Origin: Coptis chinensis
Lineage: Eukaryota; Streptophyta; Magnoliopsida; Ranunculales; Ranunculaceae
Assembly (NCBI GenBank): GCA_015680905.1
Contig: CM027379.1
Coordinates: 30,708,501 to 30,772,500 of the forward strand
Length of the DNA: 64,000 nucleotides
Reading direction: 5' to 3'
The notes beneath the pieces were generated by a model, which was given only the letters and a program-made list of their open reading frames with translations, was not told the origin of the DNA and did no database searches. How positions within the stretch are numbered: position 1 is the first letter of the stretch; every line of letters begins with the position of its first letter. A program made the translations under genes and the position numbers. Shown piece by piece: positions 53,100-64,000 of this stretch.

Positions 53100-54165
53100 T
53101 AATTCAATTGAAATCGTTTGAGTGCATTTGGAATCGTTTGAGTGCGTGTCCATCGTCGTTTGAGTGTACACTCAAACACATGACCAAGTCGTTTGAGTGT
53201 AAACTCAAATTACATGTCCAAGTCGTTTGAAAGTACACTTTCGGGCAGACATGACCATGTCGTTTGAGTGTTACTTTGAGTTTGAGTGTATACTCAAACT
53301 AGATAAGCCAAGTCGTTTGAGTGTATACTCAAACGATATGGACAAGTCGTTTGAGTGTTACTCACACTAACTTTGAAACTCTGCGGCCATGTAGTTTGAG
53401 TGTACACTCAAACTACGCGGTATGTAGTTTGAGTATACACTCAAAACGACATGACCGGTAGTTTGAGTGTACACTCAAACGACATGGCCGCGTAGTTGAG
53501 TGTTAGTGTGAGAGTAACACTGAAACTATTTGAGTATACACTCAACGATTTGTCATGTAGTTTGAGTGCACACTCAAGCGACATGACCGCGTAGTTTGAG
53601 TGTACACTCAAACGACATGGCCGCGTAGTTTGAGTGTTAGTGTGAGGTAGTAACACTGAAACTTCTGCGGCCATGTCGTTTGATATACACTCAAACGACT
53701 TGTCATGTAGTTTGAGTGCACACTCAAACGACATGGCCGCGTAGTTTGAGTGTACACTCAAGCGACATGGTCGCGTAGTTTGAGTGTACACTCAAACTAC
53801 ATGGCCGCCAGTAGTTTCAGTGTTAGTGTGAGTAACACTCAAGCGACTTGTCCATATCGTTTGAGTATACACTCAAACGACTTGGCCATCTAGTTTGAGT
53901 GTAACTCAAACTCAAAGTAACACTCAAAGCGACATGGTCATGTCGATGCGAGTGTACACTCAAACGACTTGGCGAAGTCGTTTTTCTTTTTTTTCAATCG
54001 AAGCGACATGGTCATGTCGTTTCGCTTTTACACTCAAAAAGCGACCGACCATGTCGTTTGAGTGTAAACAGAAAACGACCGCCAAGTCGTTTGAGTGTGT
54101 ACACTTTCGGGCGACATGGTCATGTCGTTTGAAATTAAAACGTAAACGACCCGGAGGGTTCGTTT
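53100..54165. repeat. palindromic minisatellite array (GTTTGAGTGTACACTCAAAC)
   Basis: About 1.06 kb of tandem units. The core is the perfect 20-bp palindrome GTTTGAGTGTACACTCAAAC, with many variants, and the spacer is usually GACATGGCCGCGTA or GACATGGTCATGTC, the latter itself palindromic. Unit length is about 35-50 bp. Some units have lost half of the core. Open frames across the array (repeated SFECTLKL peptides) are by-products of the repeat. It sits between the Mutator-like gene and the PMD pseudogene. Confidence 0.9.
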
Positions 54166-54976
54166 TGGCAATACCGGTTGAATTGGTTGCTGGGCTTGGG
54201 CTTTATGGCAAATTTGTAATATGGCAAATTTGTAAAATTTCTTTTTTTTGAGGGGTTGCCCAATCCAATTTGATGAGTGCCCAATGGAATCACCTTAATT
54301 AATCGAACAGGTCACCTCAACTATTCCTTGAAAGTGAGATTTTTGCTTTGTTAGCTACTTAGCGCCTTGTGAAAAGGATTCGGACCATACACAATAGTTT
54401 GCTTTGATGTCATCTTTTAGTTTGGAAAATTATACATATTATCTAACTCAAAATCGGCAGACATACTAAGGACAATCTTATAGATACAATTTTTCGGCTG
54501 TTGAATAACAGATTTTGACAGGGTAATTTCCTGATAAAAATTGAATTGGCTTCGGAATTAGCTAGTAGGGATCTTTGTATTAAAGAAGGATAGACTTAAA
54601 CTTAGAGTACATATATTTTCATACATATTGATCTTCATCTAATATGTGGTCGGGATGATAAGAATGCCACATCCGGCCTGCTCATGCTCACATCAACTTA
54701 ATTTTATACGCAACATATATTTGACCCCTGCGTGGCACATTGATTACCTGAAGCTCAAAACCAAAGATCGACTTTGATAAGTCATGACTTTGAACAGCAT
54801 CTCGATTGATCGAATTGTCTCCAGCATTTCGATCAATTGTCTACGTAGCTGGTTACAATTCTTGCGTTTCGATTGTGGACTGAACGCAATAGTTTTAAAT
54901 CGGACAAGTGACAAAATTTCCTAGATAAAACCACAATAAGAAATTAGTCCCAAGACCCATTTTTGAGTGAAAATTA

Positions 54977-55997
54977 CTCTCAGAACCAATGTTTTTTTTT
55001 AATCACTCTCACTCTCACTCTCAAAGACAATTTTCGAGTGAAAATAACCCATAAAACCAATTTTCAAGTGAAAATAATCCGTAAAGACAAATAGTTTGGA
55101 TTTGAAATAAAATTTTCCGATTTTACCCTTTATATCGTTTTGGTATGAACAATGATTATTTATACCTTATGTTGTTGCATGAATAATGATTGTTTATACC
55201 CAAATAGATGAACATACTTCATATACTATGTTGATATATGAACAATAATTGTTCATAGCTCATGTTGAGGTATAAACAATGATTGTTCATATCCCAAATA
55301 TGTATGAATAATGATTGTTCATACTCCAATATGTGTTCCTACTAATCATACATTATGTTAAGAGGTATGAACAATAATTGTTCATATGAATATTGATTGT
55401 TCATAACTCGTGTTAAGGTATGAACAATGATTGTTTATACCCCAAAATAGGTATGAACAATGATTGTTCATAGCTTAGGTTGAGGTATGAACAATGACCA
55501 TACAATATGTTGATGTATGAACAGTGATTGTTCATACTTATGTTGAGATATGAACCCAAATAGGTATGAACAATGAGTGTTCATAACTCAAGTTGAGGTA
55601 TGAACCCCAAATAGGTATGAACAATCACTATTTGTATGTTCATACCTCATGTTAATATATAAACAATGATTATTCATATTCCAATAGGTGTGAACAATGA
55701 TTGTTCATACTTCTTATTGACCACACATTATGTTTAGGTATATTGAGGTATGAACAATGATTGTTCATAACTCATGTTGAGGTATGAACATGTATGAGCA
55801 GTGATTGTTCATACTATATACACCGGATCGTTTTGGTTGGGCCAGACCGTTTATTATTTTGCATCAGGGGTTTACTTGACCTTTCACCTACTCGAGCCAT
55901 TTTTAATTTTGCGTCAAGAGTATACTTAACCTTTCATCTACTCGGTCCTTGTGAGTGATTAAAAAAAAATTGGTTATAAGAGTTACTTTTCCCCGAT
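54977..55997. mobile_element. MITE-like element enclosing a palindromic tandem array
   Basis: The left end (GAAAATTACTCTCAGAACCA, a T-run, AATCACTCTC) and the right end (GTGAGTGATT, an A-run, TTGGTTATAAGAGTTACTTT) are inverted copies of each other over about 45 bp. Between them lies the repeat array at 55145-55820. Outer limits and target duplication are uncertain. Confidence 0.5.
55145..55820. repeat. palindromic minisatellite array (TATGAACAAT-N-ATTGTTCATA)
   Basis: About 675 bp of tandem units whose core is a near-perfect inverted repeat: arms TATGAACAAT and ATTGTTCATA around one central base. Spacers are short, such as CCCAAATAGG or CTCATGTTGAGG. Unit length varies and some cores are halved. 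Unrelated in sequence to the array at 53100-54165, but built on the same plan. Confidence 0.9.
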
Positions 55998-56616
55998 CTG
56001 TCTGTTGGGGAAACCGATACCAATCGATCCCCACTAAGATAGCTTGAATATGAACACTCTAAACTCCAATCGAAAAATCTAAGCTTTCACTATAACCAAC
56101 AACCACAAACCTAGTCTATGGAATTAACTATCACAAACAAGCAATAACAATGTAAAGTAAAACATACCACAATGTGATACAAGATGTAACGTAGTTCAAC
56201 CAATGATGCCTACTTCCACAAGAGCCAATCCTTTTATAAGTGTGGGAAGGAAGATTACAATCACTCCTCTCAAGTCTCTCCAAATTTAGAGCATCATCAA
56301 CGCATTTCCATTTTGCGTTGTGACACCTCATCAGTTTTGGCAGTTCAAAATTTCTAAAATGAAGGGAAGAAATAGCGCGATTTGTGTAAATTTGGGTAAA
56401 AAAATTTGGACGGGACTAGTTGTCCCGTGCGAATCTAAAGTTTTTTAAAACGGGAATAGTTGTCCCGTCCCCTATTCCACACATTTTATTTAAAATGCAC
56501 GTACAAGCTTCCAGTAACATTCCCCGCGAGAGCTTCAGCAAGATAACTCAAAACCCAAATATTCAATCACCAAATAAAAATTCATTTTTCAACCAAATTT
56601 GTTTATGTTTTTTGCA

Positions 56617-58110
56617 ATGGATCAATGTCGTCGAGCTGGACGTAAGAAGACTATTATGCGTGGCTCGGGGAGTTCAAATCCTTGGGAAAATGATAGTAAA
56701 CTCGTATCGGAAAATGATTTCAATTTTCCACGGAGATTGAGTATTGTTGATCATCCGACGTTGGCTCCCGATCCAGACAAGCATGTTTCGTGTTTATATA
56801 ACACTGATGGAGTAAGTATGAGTTTGTGAACATTGTTCAATTGATTTTGATTTAAAATCGTGTTTCGAATTTAACGTATACTAACTGTTTGATTAAATGC
56901 CTCAACGTGTAGAAAATGAGTTCGACAAAATAGAGATCGCATAATGCCAGTATTAAAGAGACTCGGAGTCATCTAGTGGAAAGAGGGAGGAAATGGAGCA
57001 CGAAGAGCTCGAATTTTGGGAACACCTTTTGGTCTATTGATATCGCGGTAATGAAAGCGAGCATTGGTTGATCATCCATCGATATTTGCATTGGCGGAAC
57101 GATGGTGGCACACCACGCACACTTTTCACCTTCCATGTGGTGAGATTGGTATCACACCACTTGACTTTACAATGCTAACGGGTTTAAGTGTGGGCAAGAA
57201 GAAGCTAGTTTTGTTTGATTCAAGTATCGAAGATGATTTTGAAAGGTTGAAGACTCTACTGCCTTCGTTGTTTGATTTTGAAGGTAGACTTGTTCTAGGG
57301 AATATGGATGACAGATACATTTTGAACCTGCACATCAGAGACAAATTCATGCATCGATTAGATGTAGATTATTGTTTAGAACATGAAGTTGACGCCCTAT
57401 ATTTGGACCCAAACTCTGCGGAGGAGGATGAGTTTATCAGGATTTTTTTGTTATATTTTTTAGGCCAAGTGAGTTTTACAACAAGAAAATTTGGAGTTCG
57501 GGCTGGTTGGTTAGCATCTTTGGTAGACCTTGATAGCTTGGAAGATTTTGACTGGGGAGGTGCTTTTATGCCACATTTATATACAGGGCTAGCTTGATTT
57601 GTTTGTACAAACAAATCAAATGGGGAAACAATGCAACAGAATTACTTGGATACTACAGGTAATTCAATAGGATTTAACTTTTAAGATATAAGCTTTTATT
57701 TTGTTAGTTAAATATTATATAATTTAAATTAATTAGATATACTTTCATTTGATTATTTAAGTATTGGTGGTATGAGTATTTGGCTTGCTTAAACCCTATA
57801 CTGAGAGAGGATTGAGATAAAGACTTATGGCCTCGCCCACAGGGATGGGCAGCAGATGGTCATGCTAGATTAAGGGATGAGGTCCGTAATGATCTTCAAG
57901 CTGCTAGGATCCAAATAGAGACGAAAAGTATGAGATCTATTGTTTGGAGTCCGTGGCAAAGTTCTCAATTTGAGAATATGTATATATGTCAGCATAGTAC
58001 TCTAATGTCGTTAAAAAGATTCATATTGCAAGCCCCTGATATACGTGCTTGGTTCCTTGGAGATAGGGTGACCTTAGTCACCAGAACGTGAAGTGGAAGC
58101 GGGAGCGAGA
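56617..58110 (+). pseudogene. plant mobile domain (PMD/MAIN-like) gene, broken
   Basis: PMD proteins (aminotransferase-like plant mobile domain) occur as host genes such as MAIN and inside transposons. Here the first exon is 56617-56811 (MDQCRRAGRKK ... DHPTLAPDPDKHVSCLYNTD, then GTAAG). The next part reads LKRLGV and ILGTPFG, with in-frame stops around 56960-57060. The best segment is 57064-57597: IFALAERWWHTTHTFHLPCG, EIGITPLDFTMLTGLSVGKK and an acidic stretch. A further exon at about 57765-58110 encodes YWWYEYLACLNPILRED, TKSMRSIVWSPWQS and LQAPDIRAWFLGDR. A stop follows ILRED. Order and spacing match the family, but stops make it a pseudogene or a transposon-borne relic. Sequence to about 59300 may be its decayed C-terminal region. 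Confidence 0.7.
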
Positions 58111-58679
58111 AAGCGGCTAACTTGGGAAGCTCCATAATTCAAAGTGCCTTGAGAGCGCATATACACATAGAATATTTTGAATAATTTCATAGTAAATACA
58201 TTACTATATTACATACTTATGGTACACATCTCATTTTTGTTGAATAACAAATTTCATATGCAACTCAATTTAAGGTGGGACCCTATTTTAATTTTTAAAT
58301 AGTCAAATGTTATAAAATTGGCATAAACGCTTAGTGATACCAGAAGTCCAAGCCCATTGATGCAAGCTAGATACCGCTTTAACTAGACAAATAATAATTC
58401 AGTCAAAAACAAAATAATAGTCATTGTTAGACGTTTTAAAGTATCCATATTTTATTCACCTTGTCACTCTCTTCTCTTCGTTCCCAATTCACAGTTACAC
58501 AAAAAAAGTTTAAAACCAGAAGCATATTTGAAAAGTTAAATGCCACAACCTTCCAAATCTATACAATCTCACCCCAAATAGAAGGAGTTGTCTCAATTTT
58601 AGCAAAATGATGATTAAATCTAAACTTAAAACAAAATTTTGCACTTTTTAATGATGGGAAAGAGACGCTTTTCTTCAAG

Positions 58680-58745
58680 AACACAAGGAGCGCGGTTTCT
58701 AGAAACACGGAGCGCGGTTTCTAGAAACACAGAGCGCGGTTTTGA
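58680..58745. repeat. short tandem repeat (GAGCGCGGTTTCTAGAAACAC)n
   Basis: Nearly three copies of a 21-22 bp unit whose core TTTCTAGAAA is palindromic. Confidence 0.75.
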
Positions 58746-59321
58746 GGAGCATTTGCTGTAAAACCGCGAGAGCGAGGTTTTAGATTGGGAGCGATAGGTG
58801 ATGCCCACGGTTTGTGTGACTAAGAGGGTGACTATGCAAACCATTGGATATACATATATTTCTGCTCCCCCACCCACAGATATGCGTACCATGGATGTTT
58901 CAGAGAATTTGATTGAACGGTATCGCGTTGAGAGTGTGTGACCGTGTTTTACAGATTATGTTGATGTGAACTCCAGTACGTCTTTATTATGAGACTTATT
59001 GGCGGAAAGTTTCTAGGAGAAGCCTATCTACGGGTCCACTGTATAGAAGTGCAAACATGGATGTTGCAACTAGTCAGAGTTTTAGGTGAGACGTCCAATT
59101 CCCAGAATCTGCAAGTTCCACAAGAACATCTGGAGTATATCATGGTTATACACCCCCACCTAGTGATCCATATGATCCATGGTCATACCGCGTTGTTAGT
59201 TCTCAGGGAATGGAGACCACATTTCACTTGGAGCGTTCGGTGCTTGTACCTGAGTTACAACAATTTAATGAGGTATATTTATATTTCATTATGTTAATTA
59301 ATTTAAACACACTATGTATAC

Positions 59322-59360
59322 TAGCAAAAATGCACGTGCTTTGCACATGCTAGACAAACA
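59322..59360 (-). repeat. possible Helitron 3' terminus
   Basis: On the minus strand, a hairpin-forming GTGCAAAGCAC is followed by GTGCATTTTTGCTAG and T, the usual layout of a Helitron 3' end (hairpin, short gap, CTRR). The rest of the element was not delimited. Confidence 0.4.
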
Positions 59361-60622
59361 AATTTTATTGAAGAGAGTGAACATTGTATGTCTTTATGAA
59401 TTTATTTTATTTTTAGAGGCAGAACTGTGAAACCCAATTCTGTATATTCCTGCTATCCAAGTTCATAAAAATAAAAATGATTACTCGAGCTTTTTTGTTA
59501 ATAGCATGGTGTAAAGAAGTACCTCCGTGATTTCATGTCTGCCTAGTGAAGCCAAATCAAAATCAAAATCCAGTTCAAGGTATCATATTTGAATAACTCA
59601 AGGAGATGGATTAAGTATGGTCAGGTAATATAAGAATGAAACTTTTGCGCTTCCATACACGGTTCTATAAAGATAACCAAACAAAATAAAAAAACTCAAG
59701 GGTTTGGTAAAAAGAAATTTAATTTTTGAAACTAAAATACAATCCAACTGCAAATTCATTCAAAGATTTTATTTAATTAGTTTCCCGACGGGCTAATATT
59801 GGTCTGCTTAATATTTTAGCATCCTGCCCAATTAGGTTATTTTCCACAAGTAGGTGGCCTAAAGATGCTATTTTTCTGAGGATCTAATTTAAACAGGTGC
59901 TTGACTGCAGCAATACATATGCATGAGAAATTTTTCCTTGGAAATTTACTTGGCCTAGTGGATAACTATGGGACTGAACTGACATGTTAGTTTTTACGCC
60001 ACTCATATTTTTTGAGAGAGCATCATCGCAACTTCATGACATTAATCATCACAAATTGTCTCTTCCCAGGTCTGGACTTTCTAAATACACAAGCCATCAA
60101 TCCCATAAAAAAAAAAAAAACGACTATTGTATTTGTATTGAATGGAAAATCAAATTCAACAATTCAATAAAACAAATTGTAGCAACTATGAGCTCAGCAA
60201 CAGACAAGTGAAATAAAAGAACAATGAAGAAGCAACAACCTAAAAGAGAGATGTTCCCTTCCCCTTCTTGTCCCCGCCAATCTAAAAATGTTTGCACTCT
60301 GCGGAAACCACAAAGCACGCATTAATAAGCAGGTGATTTAATGCATAAACATAAACAAAGTATATTGAACATAATAACCTTGATCGCATGCTAGGATACA
60401 TACTTGCAGCTCTGGCACTGCAACCTCAGTACAATCTTCTTAGTTGTCTTGGCCTAGAAAGAGAGAAAGGAAAGAAACACATTAGTCAGACAATATTTGT
60501 ATGCAATACTTACATTGTACCGTCCGAATATGTTTATTTATTACATTGGACACAAGAAGTTGCACACCTAGGCACACTGAGCTGGAGTTTCAATAGTAGA
60601 ATAAACAAAGACCCTTGGAACT

Positions 60623-60943
60623 TGATGATGCGAGGATGCAATAGATTATCATGTGCACAGCACATGCATAATGCTACAGCTATAGTTTATCTTTTATTCT
60701 ACTTCTATTTTAAATCCTTAGGTAATTAGAATTAGACTAACTTCTATTTTAGTTTTCCAAGTTCTATTATGATTAGGATTTGTTAACTAGTTCTCTATAT
60801 AAGCAGATGTAAACATTAAGATTTTCGGACTTGATTATTATTATTGAATTAAGAGAATTCGTTTTTATTCATTAAACCCTAGTTTTGGGTATTTTTATAC
60901 ATTGTGTATCTATTATTCTTGCTTCCGCGACAAAGATACATCA
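60623..60943 (+). repeat. 5' LTR of a Ty3/gypsy retrotransposon (approximate start)
   Basis: Proposed from TGATGATGCGAGG to GATACATCA, just before the primer-binding site. It contains a TATA-like TCTCTATATAAG at 60791-60802 and downstream pyrimidine-rich sequence suited to transcript start. The 3' LTR is outside the window, so the left limit cannot be tested by self-comparison. Confidence 0.55.
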
Positions 60944-60946
60944 AAT

Positions 60947-60956
60947 TGGTATCAGA
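60947..60956 (+). other. primer-binding site for initiator Met tRNA
   Basis: TGGTATCAGA lies three bases after the proposed LTR end. This matches the start of the site complementary to the 3' end of plant initiator-Met tRNA used by many plant LTR retrotransposons. Confidence 0.75.
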
Positions 60957-60984
60957 TTTTTAGGTTTTTCCTGGTTTGCTCGTC

Positions 60985-62712
60985 ATGGACACTCAACAAA
61001 GAGGACACGGACGACCACCAGCAGTAAGTACACGACTAAACCGTGTAGAAGAAGAACTACAAGGTAGCAAGATGGAATTGCGAGAGATTAAGGAGATGTT
61101 GTTGAAACTCGTACCTAATTATCGACGCATCATAGCTGTTGAAAGAGCAACTTCGTGCCAAGGGATGAAGACGATGCCCCTAGTGATCCGCGGTTTGCAT
61201 AGTTCCGGTTCGATGTCGATGTATCGCGACCCTCCAAAGACCTTGCCAACGTAGCCACACACCTTCTATAGCACATTCACCCACAGTTTCTAATGATACG
61301 AACATCATTATTGCTCGATGGGTGGGCTTTGCCGACCCCCACAATCGCAGCATATCAAACCTACCATCTCCTATTCATGGAATTCAAACTCCCTACCACA
61401 CCCATGGAGTTAGAGAGAGAAATCACAGCACTTACAGCAACAAAAATCTTGATTTTGAAGGAGAAGGAGAAGATCTAAGAACTCACCACCGCCAAGTTCC
61501 GAATTTGGTTCCTCCAAATCAAGTTGGCAACCACCACCATCAGCGCAATCAAGGAGGTCGCCAAGAAAATCAGCAAGTTTACCTCACAGATCAAGCTTTT
61601 GCTCCAAAGGCAGATCGTCCTCCACAGCCAGTTCATCGGGGAAGAAGACCTCTTCCTTCTATGTCTGTTCATGAGATTGAAACCCCAAATTGGGCTTCTA
61701 CTGACCAAGCCCAATATGCTCCTAGCACTGGACCAGGTTCTAATTTTGCACCTAATTTCCAACTATGGACTTATCCAGACCAGGCCCAAGGCCGAGCACA
61801 ACGTGCTTTCATGCCCATTCCTCATGGTCACGCCCACCAGAATTTGAGACTCCACCAGGGTGCTACCATAGCCCGTGGTCGACGAGCTTCACCACCAAGT
61901 TCTCCACAACGAAATTGACGACAGCCCCACCGCATTGCTCCTGATTTTGATCCACCTGATCCTTCAGACTTCTCATCTAGTCCATCACCACCTCGTCGCA
62001 ATGGGAAAAATCGGAGAAATCCACGGCATTGAAATTTTCAGCACCCCCTAGGTAATTTTGATATTAATTGTTTATTGCGCATTTTAGAGAAGAATCAGAT
62101 GGGTGATATTAAATTAGATATGCCTGAATTTAATGGAAAATTACAGCCTGATGTTTTTGTCGACTGGTTAAATAAGATTGAAAAAGTTTTTGATTATAAA
62201 TTTTTTGAGGATCCTAAGTGTGTTAAATTAGTTGCGACTAAATTAACGGGCTATGCACTTGTTTGGTGGGATGAACTTCAATTGACTCGTGCTAAATTGG
62301 GTTACAACAAGATTACTACATGGGATAAGATGCGCCGAGAGTTCAAAAAAGAATTTATTCCTCATGACTATGAAAGGGATTTATTCATGCACCTCCAAAA
62401 CTTGAAACGACGGCTTCAAAGTGTGGCTGGGTATACTGAGGATTTTCTTTGTTGTGCACACGGGCTGATTTGTCTGAATCCGTCGATAAAAAAATTGGGC
62501 GTTATTTGAATGGGTTGTGCAAACCACTTCGAAAGGCATTAGCTTTCAAAGATGTTTATGATATATCTGATGCTATTAAATATGCTCTCAAAGCTGAAGA
62601 TTTGCTTCGCTCATCCCCTTCAGCTACTGCTAGTGCCACTTCTACCCATGTTCATTCATCATCCAAACCTCCTCCTACCAGAGTGGGTCCACTCACATGC
62701 TATGAGTGTAAG
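60985..62712 (+). pseudogene. Ty3/gypsy gag region, broken
   Basis: It starts MDTQQRGHGRPP with a short coiled-coil-like stretch. A frameshift lies between 61254 and 61322, a Pro/Gln/His-rich part follows with a stop at 61916, and then comes the retrotransposon gag core from 62075 (LDMPEFNGKLQPDVFVDWLN, ALVWWDELQ, FKKEFIPHDYERDLFMHLQN). A second frameshift lies between 62449 and 62509. The CCHC zinc knuckle CYECK..IGHVRSDC is split by a TAA at 62713-62715. The element could not make an intact Gag. Confidence 0.82.
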
Positions 62713-62715
62713 TAA

Positions 62716-64000
62716 ATTGGACATGTTCGTAGTGACTGTCCTAAACGCAAACGCGTGGGTTTAATACAGGATGAAGAAAATCTCACCTATCCAGAAGAAG
62801 ACGTCACTGAGATTGATGGCTTTTTAACTTATGCATATTCTGGTTGTCCCCAATTGATTGTTCGCCGTTCTTTAGTTACTCTAGTTGTTAAGCATGATCC
62901 TACGTCATGGCTTCGTCATAATATCTTCCGTACTCGCTGCACTTCGAATGGCATGTTGTGTAATGTTATCATTGACAGCGGTTCCAATGATAATATTGTT
63001 TCTAAAGATATGGTGGACAAGCTGAAACTCAAGGATGAGCCACATCTTGAACATTACACTATTTCTTGGTTACAAGATGGTGCCACAGTCAAGGTTACTC
63101 GTCGTTGTCTAGTTTCTTTCTCCATTGGTCCTAAATACAAGGATGATGTTTGGTGTTCTGTTGCACCCATGGATGCATGCCACTTGTTACTTGGTCGTCC
63201 CTGGCAGTATGATCTCCTTGTTACTCATAATGGGCGTGATAACACTTATACTTTCACTTCTGGTGGCGAGAAAATTGTATTGGCACCACTAACTCCATTT
63301 CGCCCACCTTCTCAGCCACACCCACCAGTGAAACCAGGTTTTCTAGCAAACGGACGTCATTGCATAATGTTTCTTGCTCTTACTGCGTCATTTCTTGCAA
63401 ACCCTACTACTATACCACCTGTGTTACAACCAATGCTAGATTCATATTTTGATGTTTGTATTGAGCCTGCTAATGGAGGATTGCCCCCTTTACGAGATAT
63501 CCAACATGCTATTGATCTTATTCCTGGAGCTCCCCTCCCTAACTTACCACATTATCGCATGGCTCCTTCTGAACACGCCGAGTTACAGAGGCAAGTTACT
63601 GAGTTATTAGCTAAGGGATTTGTCAGAGAGAGTATGTCCCCTTGTGTTGTGCCAGCTTTACTTACTCCTAAGAAAGATGGGAGTTGGAGGATGTGTATTG
63701 ATAGCAGGGCTATTAACAAAATCATTGTGAAATATCGTTTTCCCATTCCACGTCTTGAGGATATGCTTGATTCATTACATGGTGCTAAGGTGTTTTCTAA
63801 GCTTGATTTGCGATCTAGATTTCATCACATTCGAATCCGCCTTGGAGATGAAAGGAAAACTGCCTTTAAAACAAAAGACGGTTTATATGAGTGGTTGGTC
63901 ATGCCCTTTGGTCTTTCTAATGCTCCTTCTACCTTCATGCGTCTTATGACTCAGGTTTTGAAGCCTTATTTGAATAAATTTTGTGTTGTCTACTTTGATG
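62716..64000 (+). CDS. Ty3/gypsy pol: protease and N-terminal reverse transcriptase (runs off window)
   Basis: After the stop in the zinc knuckle the frame stays open for 428 codons to the window edge. Aspartic protease active site IIDSGSNDNIVS is near 62970. Reverse transcriptase begins around 63580: AELQRQVTELLAKGFVRES, LLTPKKDGSWRMCIDSRAIN, FSKLDLRSRFHHIRI, LVMPFGLSNAPSTF, ending in CVVYFD at the edge, just where the catalytic YXDD motif is completed. Protease-RT order and these motifs place it in Ty3/gypsy. RNase H, integrase and the 3' LTR would lie beyond the window. Confidence 0.85.
   Translation, partial: MGHVRSDCPKRKRVGLIQDEENLTYPEEDVTEIDGFLTYAYSGCPQLIVRRSLVTLVVKHDPTSWLRHNIFRTRCTSNGMLCNVIIDSGSNDNIVSKDMVDKLKLKDEPHLEHYTISWLQDGATVKVTRRCLVSFSIGPKYKDDVWCSVAPMDACHLLLGRPWQYDLLVTHNGRDNTYTFTSGGEKIVLAPLTPFRPPSQPHPPVKPGFLANGRHCIMFLALTASFLANPTTIPPVLQPMLDSYFDVCIEPANGGLPPLRDIQHAIDLIPGAPLPNLPHYRMAPSEHAELQRQVTELLAKGFVRESMSPCVVPALLTPKKDGSWRMCIDSRAINKIIVKYRFPIPRLEDMLDSLHGAKVFSKLDLRSRFHHIRIRLGDERKTAFKTKDGLYEWLVMPFGLSNAPSTFMRLMTQVLKPYLNKFCVVYFD

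Noticed and set aside
53441..54251. Open frames with repeated SFECTLKL-type peptides
   Set aside because: By-products of the palindromic tandem array; no independent protein signal.
53100..55820. Regular repeats with spacers that superficially resemble a CRISPR array
   Set aside because: This is plant nuclear DNA, the spacers are themselves repeated rather than unique, unit lengths vary, and there are no cas genes.
59950..60100. tRNA-like SINE head (GGCCTAGTGGATAACTATGG)
   Set aside because: An A-box-like word is present but no convincing B box or tail follows.
60985..64000. Integrated virus (for example a pararetrovirus) rather than a retrotransposon
   Set aside because: An LTR-like region and Met-tRNA primer site precede gag, and gag-protease-RT motifs are of Ty3/gypsy type; no movement or capsid genes of a plant virus are seen.

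Overview
The window is nuclear DNA of a flowering plant, most likely a eudicot; I cannot place it more precisely. The evidence is short exons with GT-AG introns, plant-type gene families, very AT-rich intergenic DNA, and plant transposon families (TRIM, Tourist-like and hAT-like MITEs, Helitron-like repeats, Mutator-like elements, Ty3/gypsy).

1-17.2 kb: the left quarter is one long minus-strand gene for DNA ligase IV (LIG4, double-strand-break end joining). I placed 24 exons by reading splice sites against the conserved protein, plus a tentative short last exon. All junctions keep frame. Its introns hold two complete TRIM retrotransposons with target duplications, an hAT-like MITE and a large fold-back element. 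17.2-18.2 kb is a shared divergent upstream region.

18.2-23.5 kb: on the plus strand lie VHA-e (V-ATPase subunit e, three exons) and a small secreted cysteine-rich peptide gene. 23.5-29.4 kb is repeat-rich, with a cluster of Helitron-like units and a large hairpin.

29.4-37.6 kb: a complete 13-exon GH1 beta-glucosidase gene (503 codons by my splicing), whose 3.8-kb sixth intron is a nest of inserted transposons.

37.6-46 kb: a Helitron-like remnant, a Pack-MULE-like element (9-bp target duplication, about 205-bp inverted ends) carrying a DUF295/F-box-type gene fragment, and a broken ornithine decarboxylase copy beside a repeated sequence block.

46-59.3 kb: transposon territory. It holds a decayed Mutator-like transposase gene with an OTU-like C-terminal part, an acidic ORF facing it, four unusual tandem arrays (two built from short palindromes, one with telomere-like motifs), and a broken plant-mobile-domain (MAIN-like) gene. 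60.6-64 kb is the 5' part of a Ty3/gypsy retrotransposon (LTR, primer-binding site, gag, protease, start of RT), cut by the window edge.

The host genes LIG4, VHA-e, the cysteine-rich peptide and the beta-glucosidase are functionally unrelated neighbours. The most unusual material is the cluster of palindromic tandem arrays at 51.7-55.9 kb next to the Mutator-like and PMD genes.
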